DNA of 9,089 bases from Bacilli bacterium. Its GTDB lineage: Bacteria > Bacillota_I > Bacilli_A > RF39 > UBA660. Below the pieces are notes generated by a model. That model was not told the origin of the DNA. It searched no databases and was given only the letters and a program-made list of their open reading frames with translations. The stretch is taken from the NCBI GenBank assembly GCA_016302935.1, contig JAEDMO010000035.1, positions 1 through 9,089 of the forward strand, read 5' to 3'. Positions 1-5,800 of this stretch are shown here, piece after piece; the first letter of the stretch is position 1; each line of letters begins with the position of its first letter. The position numbers and the translations under genes were made by a program.

Positions 1-7
1 AAAAGTA

Positions 8-36
8 TTGACATTGTTTTAAATACATAGTAAAAT
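8..36 (+). promoter_or_regulatory. sigma-A type promoter of recA
   Basis: A perfect -35 box TTGACA lies at 8-13 and a -10 box TAAAAT at 31-36, separated by exactly 17 bases. Transcription would start near 43, leaving a leader of about 24 bases that contains the AGAGGAG ribosome binding site (54-60). I see no Bacillus-type LexA box (CGAAC-N4-GTTCG) overlapping this promoter, so constitutive expression is suggested. An operator upstream of the window cannot be excluded. Confidence 0.85.
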
Positions 37-66
37 TAATGTGTACTGTGGAGAGAGGAGTTAAAA

Positions 67-1110
67 ATGAATAAAGTAATAGATAAAGATAAGGCTTTAT
101 CACAAGTTTTAGCAGATATAGAAAAGCAATTTGGTAAAGGGGCGATAATGAAACTAGGAGAACACGAAAGAAGAGAGATTGCTACTAGTTCTTCTGGTTC
201 TATTAGTGTAGATATAGCTTTAGGTGGAGGATATCCAAAGGGAAGAATTATTGAGATATTTGGACCGGAATCTTCTGGTAAAACGACTTTTGCTTTACAT
301 GCGATAGCAGAGGTTCAAAAAGAAGGTGGAAGGGCAGCGTTTATCGATGCTGAACATTCGTTAGATCCAATTTATGCTTCTAATTTAGGCGTAAATATCA
401 ATGAACTTTTGTTATCACAACCTGATACTGGAGAACAAGCTTTAGAAATATGCGATGCTTTGGTTAAGAGTGAAGCACTTAGTATAATTGTTATAGATTC
501 GGTTGCAGCTTTAGTACCTCAAGCTGAAATAGATGGTGAAATGGGAGATTCACACGTTGGATTACAAGCAAGACTTATGAGTCAGGCTTTGAGAAAATTA
601 TCTGGTTCAATTAATAAAACTAACACGATTGTAATTTTTATAAATCAATTAAGAGAAAAGGTAGGGGTAATGTTTGGTAATCCAGAAACAACTCCTGGTG
701 GTAAGGCTCTTAAGTATTATTCTTCTATTAGACTTGATATAAGAAGAGGAGAACAAATAAAATTAGGTACTGATATAATCGGTAATAAGGCAGTAGTGAA
801 GGTAGTTAAAAATAAGATTGCTCCACCGTTTAAAATTGCTAATGTCGATATTATGTATGGTCAAGGAATTAGTAAAGAAGGCGAACTAGTTGATTTAGCT
901 AGTGAAATTGGTGTTATTGAGAAAAGCGGAGCTTGGTATGCATATAAGGGTGAAAAAATTGGTCAAGGTAAGGAAAATGTTAAGTTATATTTAAGAGAAA
1001 ACCCTTCTTTATGTGAAGAGGTTTTGAAAAAAGTTAAAGTTCATTATGGGTTAATTGATGATAATGAAAAGGGTAAGAATAAGGAAAAAAATGTTAAAAC
1101 TGAAAAATAA
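67..1110 (+). CDS. recA: RecA recombinase
   Basis: RecA is the ATP-dependent cytoplasmic recombinase that forms filaments on single-stranded DNA, drives strand exchange in homologous recombination, and as a co-protease triggers LexA self-cleavage where an SOS system exists. The 347-residue product has the usual family length. Visible landmarks are the Walker A motif GPESSGKTT at residues 66-74, the catalytic glutamate E96 in FIDAEH, the Walker B strand IIVID at about 140-144, and the DNA-binding loop L2 region from GVMFGNPETTPGG (about 200-212) into the following KALKYY. The C-terminal tail (about 333-347) is rich in Lys, Glu and Asn, as is common in RecA but more basic than the acidic tail of E. 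coli. The start is fixed by AGAGGAG at 54-60, six bases ahead of the ATG. It is transcribed alone: own promoter upstream, hairpin terminator directly after the stop. Identity is essentially certain from the motifs. Confidence 0.98.
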   Translation: MNKVIDKDKALSQVLADIEKQFGKGAIMKLGEHERREIATSSSGSISVDIALGGGYPKGRIIEIFGPESSGKTTFALHAIAEVQKEGGRAAFIDAEHSLDPIYASNLGVNINELLLSQPDTGEQALEICDALVKSEALSIIVIDSVAALVPQAEIDGEMGDSHVGLQARLMSQALRKLSGSINKTNTIVIFINQLREKVGVMFGNPETTPGGKALKYYSSIRLDIRRGEQIKLGTDIIGNKAVVKVVKNKIAPPFKIANVDIMYGQGISKEGELVDLASEIGVIEKSGAWYAYKGEKIGQGKENVKLYLRENPSLCEEVLKKVKVHYGLIDDNEKGKNKEKNVKTEK

Positions 1111-1113
1111 TTT

Positions 1114-1140
1114 AAGTCTTTTTAAGACTTTTTTCTTTTT
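1114..1140 (+). terminator. Rho-independent terminator of recA
   Basis: The arms AAGTCTT (1114-1120) and AAGACTT (1124-1130) form a 7-bp stem with a TTT loop, followed by a T-rich tail (1129-1140, interrupted by one C). It begins three bases after the recA stop codon and separates recA from the rny promoter. Confidence 0.8.
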
Positions 1141-1152
1141 GTCTGAATAAGC

Positions 1153-1181
1153 TTGACAATAAGTTTAAAGATAGTTAAAAT
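1153..1181 (+). promoter_or_regulatory. sigma-A type promoter of rny
   Basis: TTGACA (1153-1158) and TAAAAT (1176-1181) are separated by 17 bases, the same boxes and spacing as the recA promoter. The expected start near 1188 gives a leader of about 55 bases before the rny start codon. Confidence 0.85.
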
Positions 1182-1243
1182 GGTATTGTAGAGTTAAATT
1201 TAATTTATGTCTATATTTTTAATAAATAAAAATGGAGGTTAAT

Positions 1244-2797
1244 ATGGAAGGAACTACTTTCTCCATTTTGATGTTTGTTCTTGGATTAGTATTTGGAATT
1301 ATAATACTTTTATTAGCTAATTATTTTAAAAATAAGAAAGATGAAAATAAAGCATTATCTATAATTGAATCGGCTAAAAAAGAAGCTGATATTATAAAAA
1401 AGGAAGCTGTTAGCGAAGCTAAGGAAGAAGCTTTTAATTTGAAGCAAGATATGGAAGCAGAACTTAAGGAGAAAAAAAATGAACTTAAGGAATCTGAAAA
1501 TAGAATTATTCAAAGGGAAAATAACATTGATAGAAGAGATATTGCACTTCAAAATAGAGAAAATTTATTAGATGAAAGAGAAAATAATTTAGTTAATGCT
1601 CAAAAACAAGTTCAAGAAGAAAAAGAAAAAATGGAAGAATTAAAAAATGAACAATTAAAGGAATTACAAAGAATTAGTAAATTATCAAGGGAAGAAGCTC
1701 ACGATTTGGTAATGAAACGTGTAGAAGAAGATATGGAAGTTGAAATTGCTACATATATTAAGGAAAAGGAAAATGAGGCTAATTTAGAGGTTAATAATAG
1801 AGCTAAAGATATGCTGGTTATGTGTATGCAAAAATATGCGGCTGATGTTACTAATGAGCAAACAGTATCGGTAATTACTTTGCCTAATGATGAGATGAAG
1901 GGAAGAATTATTGGTAGAGAAGGAAGAAATGTTAGAACAATAGAGGCAGTTACAGGTGTCGATTTAATAATTGATGATACACCGGAAGCTATTGTTATAT
2001 CATCATTTGATCCAATGCGTAGAGAAATTGCTAGATTAACTTTAGAAGGCTTGATTAAAGATGGTAGAATTCATCCGGCTAGGATTGAAGAACTTTATGA
2101 CAAAATGTGTGCAGAGGTTAATCAAAGAATTAAGGAATTTGGTAAGGAAGCAATATATGAACTTGGTATTTCTAAGATGGAATCTGAGTTGATTGATATT
2201 ATTGGTAAACTTAATTTTAGAACAAGTTATGGTCAAAATGCTCTTAAACATTCGATGGAAGTTGCTTTTATAAGTGGGATAATGGCTGGCGAACTTGGTG
2301 AAAATGTTAATTTGGCTAAGAGAGCTGGATTATTGCATGATATTGGCAAAGCGGTTGATTTTGAGATGGAAGGAAGCCATGTTGAAATAGGTGCGGAACT
2401 TGCTCGTAGGTTTAAGGAAGATGATGTGGTTATTAATGCGATTGAATCTCATCATGGCGATGTAGAGGCAAGTTGTGTTATTTCTGTATTAGTTGGAATT
2501 GCAGATGCGATTTCGGCTTCTCGTCCTGGTGCTAGAAATGATTCTTCTGAAAACTATTTCAAGAGACTTGAAAAATTAGAAGAAATTGGTAATAGTATTA
2601 AGGGAGTAGATAAGACGTATGCTATGCAAGCAGGTCGTGAACTTAGGGTAATTGTTAAACCAGAAGAAGTTGATGATGTTACTTCGTTCAAAGTTGCTAA
2701 GGATATTAAAGATAGAATTGAAAAAGAAATGCAGTATCCTGGTACTATTAAGGTAACAGTAATAAGAGAAACTAGAGCTACGGAAGAAGCTAAATAG
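1244..2797 (+). CDS. rny: ribonuclease Y (RNase Y)
   Basis: RNase Y is a membrane-anchored endoribonuclease that starts decay and processing of many mRNAs in Gram-positive bacteria. With the start chosen here the product has 517 residues, close to the roughly 520 of the family. In order: a transmembrane helix at about 5-28; a long Lys/Glu-rich coiled coil at about 30-190; a KH RNA-binding domain with the GxxG loop GREG at about 224-227; and an HD domain with the metal-binding pair H365-D366 in LLHDIGK and a further ESHHGD segment at about 401-406. The C-terminal region ends near YPGTIKVTVIRE, typical of the family. An in-frame ATG at 1232 exists, but the ribosome binding site GGAGG (1234-1238) overlaps it, so translation more likely starts at 1244. 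The adjacency to recA is seen in other low-GC Gram-positives, but here the two genes have separate promoters. Confidence 0.97.
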   Translation: MEGTTFSILMFVLGLVFGIIILLLANYFKNKKDENKALSIIESAKKEADIIKKEAVSEAKEEAFNLKQDMEAELKEKKNELKESENRIIQRENNIDRRDIALQNRENLLDERENNLVNAQKQVQEEKEKMEELKNEQLKELQRISKLSREEAHDLVMKRVEEDMEVEIATYIKEKENEANLEVNNRAKDMLVMCMQKYAADVTNEQTVSVITLPNDEMKGRIIGREGRNVRTIEAVTGVDLIIDDTPEAIVISSFDPMRREIARLTLEGLIKDGRIHPARIEELYDKMCAEVNQRIKEFGKEAIYELGISKMESELIDIIGKLNFRTSYGQNALKHSMEVAFISGIMAGELGENVNLAKRAGLLHDIGKAVDFEMEGSHVEIGAELARRFKEDDVVINAIESHHGDVEASCVISVLVGIADAISASRPGARNDSSENYFKRLEKLEEIGNSIKGVDKTYAMQAGRELRVIVKPEEVDDVTSFKVAKDIKDRIEKEMQYPGTIKVTVIRETRATEEAK

Positions 2798-2808
2798 TTT
2801 CTTTTTTT
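2764..2808 (+). terminator. terminator overlapping the 3' end of rny
   Basis: AGAAACTA (2767-2774) pairs perfectly with TAGTTTCT (2795-2802), and inside this an AGCT/AGCT stem (2776-2779 with 2788-2791) can form. A seven-T run (2802-2808) follows. The left arm lies in the last coding codons of rny and the right arm includes the TAG stop, so part of the hairpin is coding sequence. Confidence 0.75.
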
Positions 2809-3040
2809 AGTAATATGTATTATTATGGCAATTATAGTATTTGAATAAAAAAATCAACATGGAGTGAGTGATAAAATCTTACTTATATCTTTGATGAATA
2901 AAGTCTAGAAAAGGAAAAAATGTATTTATATTCTGAACTATTTAGTTTAGATAAATCTTCAACTAATGGTCAAAAAAGATTATTAAAAAAATAAACTAAA
3001 AATTTAGTTGAATTAATCTTAACATTACATTGGTATTAAG

Positions 3041-3056
3041 ATTTTCTCTAATGGAG
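3041..3056 (+). repeat. 16-base direct repeat, copy 1
   Basis: These 16 bases match 7221-7236 at 15 positions, the only mismatch being the third base; 13 bases (TTCTCTAATGGAG) are identical in a row. The upstream flanks are also loosely alike. The two copies are about 4.2 kb apart and bracket the methyltransferase, radical SAM-HD and phosphoesterase genes. Short shared words are expected by chance in DNA this AT-rich, so the meaning is uncertain. Confidence 0.4.
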
Positions 3057-3094
3057 TGGTTAAGCAACCGCTTGCGAACTATAACGTACTCATT
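3050..3094 (+). other. possible structured RNA or DNA element
   Basis: AATG-g-AGT (3050-3057, one bulged G) can pair with ACTCATT (3088-3094), enclosing either GGTT/AACC (3058-3061 with 3066-3069) or AAGC/GCTT (3062-3065 with 3070-3073). The segment 3063-3077 is markedly richer in G and C than its surroundings. It does not fold as a tRNA: no T-loop motif or acceptor stem is visible. The role is unknown. Confidence 0.25.
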
Positions 3095-3141
3095 TAAAAA
3101 ATATTATATATATTAATTATTATTAAATTTTAATGAGACTA

Positions 3142-3170
3142 TGGAGAATTTTGCTATTTTATATTATAAT
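3142..3170 (+). promoter_or_regulatory. likely promoter of the methyltransferase/radical SAM operon
   Basis: A perfect -10 box TATAAT at 3165-3170 follows TGGAGA at 3142-3147 (four of six matches to the -35 consensus) with a 17-base spacer. The predicted start near 3177 precedes the GAGGTG ribosome binding site at 3193-3198. This argues against the in-frame ATG at 3141 as the translation start. Confidence 0.6.
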
Positions 3171-3203
3171 TTTATCGGATTAGTAATTTATCGAGGTGTT
3201 TAT

Positions 3204-3974
3204 ATGAAATATAATGTAATCAAAGATAGTAAAAAATTTTATTATGGAAAGCAAGAAGATTATTCAAAATATAGACCTACATATCCTGCTGAACTTTTTG
3301 ATTTCTTAGCTAAGAAATATGGTATGAAAAATAAAGTTATAGTTGAATTGGGGGCAGGAACAGGAAAATTTTCTAAAATAGCAAGTTCTTATTGTAAACA
3401 AATTTATTATATTGAACCGAATAGTGATATGATAAATAAAGGGAAAGAATATTGTTATGATTGTAATAATATTGTCTATGTTAATAAAAGTGCAGAAGCA
3501 ACTGAATTATCTGAAAATTTGGCAGATATTGTATTTGCAGTTCAAAGTTTTCATTGGTTTGATAAATCAAAATTAAAGCAAGAGGTTAGCAAAATTTTAA
3601 AATCGAATGGATATTTTGCAATAGTTTGGAATGATTGGGAAGATGATAATAATGAATTTAGTAAGGAATACTTTAAATATATAAGTGCTTGGAACACTAA
3701 ACTTACTGGAAAAACGTATCAACATAAAAATGTTAGTGATCGTAAAAAAATTTTCAAAAATAGTGAATATAAAACTTATACATTTATCCATTCTAAAAAC
3801 TATACTCTGGATATGTTAATAGGATTATCTAAATCGTTATCATATGCACCTAAAGAAGATAGTGAGTATTATAATGAATTTATAGATGGTGTTATTTCTA
3901 TTTTTAACAAATATAAAAATAATGATGTAGTTCGTTTTGATTTTCATACAGAAATGTTTATAGGAAAGGTTTAG
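3204..3974 (+). CDS. class I SAM-dependent methyltransferase
   Basis: A 256-residue cytoplasmic protein with the Rossmann-like fold of small-molecule and other SAM methyltransferases. Motif I, VELGAGTGKF, at about 47-56 binds SAM. The acidic residue ending strand 2 is E71 in YIEPN. The segment AVQSFHWF at about 112-119 matches the post-motif region common in the Methyltransf_11-type family, and the N-terminal DYSKYRPTYP stretch is also typical. The substrate cannot be read from the sequence. The ATG at 3204 is preferred over the one at 3141 because GAGGTG (3193-3198) sits five bases upstream and the promoter -10 box lies between the two ATGs. The next gene starts 11 bases after the stop, without a terminator or promoter between them, so the two are probably co-transcribed and may act in one pathway. 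The gene is more AT-rich than recA and rny. Confidence 0.88.
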   Translation: MKYNVIKDSKKFYYGKQEDYSKYRPTYPAELFDFLAKKYGMKNKVIVELGAGTGKFSKIASSYCKQIYYIEPNSDMINKGKEYCYDCNNIVYVNKSAEATELSENLADIVFAVQSFHWFDKSKLKQEVSKILKSNGYFAIVWNDWEDDNNEFSKEYFKYISAWNTKLTGKTYQHKNVSDRKKIFKNSEYKTYTFIHSKNYTLDMLIGLSKSLSYAPKEDSEYYNEFIDGVISIFNKYKNNDVVRFDFHTEMFIGKV

Positions 3975-3985
3975 GCGATGAAATA

Positions 3986-5416
3986 ATGATTGATAATGGT
4001 TATCTTTTTGCTAATGATAATAAAAGAATATTTATAAATACAAGTTTAGGATGTGCTGGACAATGTTCATACTGTTATTTGTCAAAAATGGGATATAGTA
4101 ATAGGTTAGAAAATTATAGAACTATCTCTGCAAAAAGGATAATTGAATTTATTGAGAATAATAAATTGGATATAAATCAAAAAACTTTGATAACACTCGG
4201 TTGTTATTCAGAGTGTTGGGATGAATATAATAAAAACGAAACAATTAGTTTAATTAAATACTTTTTAAAAAGGGGGAATCAAATCCAATTATCAACAAAA
4301 AAGCAAATAATGAAAGATGAACTTGATGAAATATTGCCATTAATAAAATATTTTGGCCAATTAGTTATTTTTGTTAGTTCAGTAACTATATCAAAACATG
4401 ATACTATTGAAAAAAATACAACACCCATCTCAGAGCGTTTTCAAAATTTTGCACTCTTTAATAGTTTAAATATACCTGTAGTTTTGTATATGAAGCCAGT
4501 ATTAAAAGATATAACAATAAATGATTTGAAATTATATAAAAAATATATTGAGCAATATAAAATAAAAGATGTAGTTGTGGGAAGTATGTTTACAAGTAAT
4601 ATTTCAGAAGAAACAGTACATTTTTCAAATAAAAATAAATTATTTTATACTAAAAATAGTGATGAAGATATTATTATTTCTGAATTATCAAAAGTTACAA
4701 ATGTGTATAAGAGAAGTTCTGAAGTTATGTATAAATATAATAATTATATAGAAAAAGTAAAAAATGAAGTAGCAAAATTATTAAATGAAGATAACTCTGG
4801 ACATGGATTTGATCATATTAATAGAGTTTTGGATTTATCTTTAAAATTTGCTGAAAAAGAAAATGCAGATAAAGAAATAGTTTCATTAATTGCACTGCTT
4901 CATGATGCGGATGACTATAAACTCTTTGGTATTAAGAATGCAGAGAATCTTACAAATGCAAAGAAAATTATGGATAACTGTAATGTTGATAAAAATATTC
5001 AAGAAAAAGTATGCCTTGCTATTAGCAATATTGGTTATAGTAAAAGATTAAAAGGATGCTGTCCTACAACTCTTGAAGGAAAAGTGGTTTCTGATGCAGA
5101 TATGTGTGATGCATTAGGAGCAAATGGTATTTTAAGAGCTTATGCTTATAGTATAAAAAATGGGAAGCCGTTTTTTGATAAAAATATTTTTCCAATCGAA
5201 GATATGAATGCAGAGAAATATACAAGAAAATGTGCAGATAGTAGTGTATGTCATATCTTTGAAAAAATATTAAAACTTAAAAATTTAATGTTAACTGATT
5301 CAGGTAAAGAAGAATCTAAAAATAGGCATCAAATAGTTGTAGATTTTTTGTATCATTTATTTGCTGAAGAAAATGCTTCTGAATGGTTAAAATATTTAGA
5401 TGTTTATCTTAAATAA
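3986..5416 (+). CDS. radical SAM enzyme fused to an HD phosphohydrolase
   Basis: A 476-residue two-module protein. The N-terminal module (about 1-250) carries the canonical CX3CX2C cluster motif at C23, C27 and C30 (CAGQCSYCY), which holds the 4Fe-4S cluster used to cleave SAM to a deoxyadenosyl radical. The strand/helix layout after it (LITLGCYSECW, then QIQLSTKK) loosely recalls the COG1533/spore photoproduct lyase-like group. The C-terminal module (about 260-476) matches the full length of stand-alone YpgQ/YedJ-like HD proteins: H277 in FDHINRV, H306-D307 in LLHDAD, aspartates 370 and 372 in VSDADMCDALGA, and the family tail with FEKILKLKNLM and NRHQ. Relatives of this HD group hydrolyse nucleoside triphosphates or related phosphates, but no substrate is proven here. 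Extra cysteines at 73, 77, 358 and 359 could matter. The ATG at 3986 has only a weak AGG upstream, suggesting translation coupled to the methyltransferase. Confidence 0.88.
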   Translation: MIDNGYLFANDNKRIFINTSLGCAGQCSYCYLSKMGYSNRLENYRTISAKRIIEFIENNKLDINQKTLITLGCYSECWDEYNKNETISLIKYFLKRGNQIQLSTKKQIMKDELDEILPLIKYFGQLVIFVSSVTISKHDTIEKNTTPISERFQNFALFNSLNIPVVLYMKPVLKDITINDLKLYKKYIEQYKIKDVVVGSMFTSNISEETVHFSNKNKLFYTKNSDEDIIISELSKVTNVYKRSSEVMYKYNNYIEKVKNEVAKLLNEDNSGHGFDHINRVLDLSLKFAEKENADKEIVSLIALLHDADDYKLFGIKNAENLTNAKKIMDNCNVDKNIQEKVCLAISNIGYSKRLKGCCPTTLEGKVVSDADMCDALGANGILRAYAYSIKNGKPFFDKNIFPIEDMNAEKYTRKCADSSVCHIFEKILKLKNLMLTDSGKEESKNRHQIVVDFLYHLFAEENASEWLKYLDVYLK

Positions 5417-5503
5417 AGGTATGGGATTTCTCGTAATAGAATTTATGTGGGAGTGTAAATTTAGTGATGGATAAAATTTTTACTTTCAAATTTAATAAAA
5501 TAT

Positions 5504-5548
5504 AAAAAGAGAATTAAATTATCATTTATAATTTTGTTCTCTTTTTTT
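5504..5548 (+). terminator. terminator of the methyltransferase/radical SAM operon
   Basis: AAAAAGAGAA (5504-5513) pairs with TTCTCTTTTT (5537-5546). Inside, AAATTAT (5516-5522) pairs with ATAATTT (5528-5534) around a short loop. The T run 5542-5548 follows the GC-containing part of the stem. The A-rich left arm would give a T tail on the other strand, so it may work in both directions. Confidence 0.8.
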
Positions 5549-5561
5549 AGCTGTTTTATAT

Positions 5562-5642
5562 AAAATAAAACCTTACGAACTTTATAGTTTCGTAAGATAT
5601 CTTCAAATGTAGCGTGTTAGGTTTTAGTAACAACCTTTTCTT
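5562..5642 (-). ncRNA. candidate minus-strand small RNA
   Basis: On the minus strand a perfect TATAAT (5649-5654) is preceded by TTGATT (5674-5679) at a rather long 19-base spacing, giving a predicted start near 5642. About 50 bases on comes a hairpin: CTTACG/CGTAAG plus AACT/AGTT arms with one bulged T (5572-5596). On the minus strand it is followed by G and two TTTT runs, like an intrinsic terminator. A second small stem (AGGTT/AACCT, 5619-5623 with 5632-5636) lies near the 5' end. The roughly 80-nt product would have no open reading frame of note. It matches no family I recognise. The hairpin could instead be only a terminator or a regulatory palindrome. Confidence 0.3.
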
Positions 5643-5747
5643 GATTTCATTATAGCGCAGATTTATCTATAATAATCAAAAACAAATTAAATAAATTGTT
5701 AAATTATTTAGGATAAATAAAAGGAAATGTCTGATAATTGAATTATC

Positions 5748-5776
5748 TTGCTAAAAGTAGTATTTTATGATACAAT
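5748..5776 (+). promoter_or_regulatory. extended -10 promoter of the phosphoesterase gene
   Basis: TACAAT (5771-5776) is preceded by TG plus one base (5768-5770), an extended -10 element. TTGCTA (5748-5753) sits 17 bases upstream as a partial -35 box. The predicted leader is short, ending in the strong AGGGGG ribosome binding site at 5791-5796. Confidence 0.7.
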
Positions 5777-5800
5777 ATGAGAGTTTTTACAGGGGGCTAG

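Larger units (their letters stand above)
2809..3141. other. gene-poor intergenic stretch
   Basis: No convincing gene is seen. One 24-codon reading frame (2920-2994) has an AAGGA-like sequence close to its ATG but no recognisable product. Two inverted repeats are present: AACTAAA/TTTAGTT (2994-3009) and AATCTTAA/TTAAGATT (3015-3022 with 3036-3043). The latter is followed only by a short T stretch, so it is a weak terminator at best. A locally GC-richer structured island lies at 3050-3094. The stretch marks the change from housekeeping genes to the accessory part of the window. Confidence 0.6.

Noticed and set aside
1232..1243. Upstream in-frame ATG as rny start
   Set aside because: The ribosome binding site GGAGG overlaps this ATG, so the ATG at 1244 is the better start.
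2920..2994. 24-codon reading frame with an AAGGA-like site before its ATG
   Set aside because: Too short to support, no recognisable product, and such frames are common by chance.
3050..3094. tRNA or tRNA remnant suggested by GAGTGGTTAAG
   Set aside because: No anticodon stem, T-loop or acceptor stem could be assembled.
3141..3203. Upstream in-frame ATG as methyltransferase start
   Set aside because: It lies at the -35 element of the likely promoter and lacks a ribosome binding site, while ATG 3204 has GAGGTG five bases upstream.
5575..5592. LexA (DinR) box resembling CGAAC...GTTTCG
   Set aside because: The gap between the half sites is six bases instead of four and the sequence is better explained as a hairpin arm pair; it is also not at a recA-type promoter.
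5619..5640. Start of a type II CRISPR repeat suggested by GTTTTAGTAAC
   Set aside because: Only one copy, no spacer-repeat pattern and no cas gene in the window.
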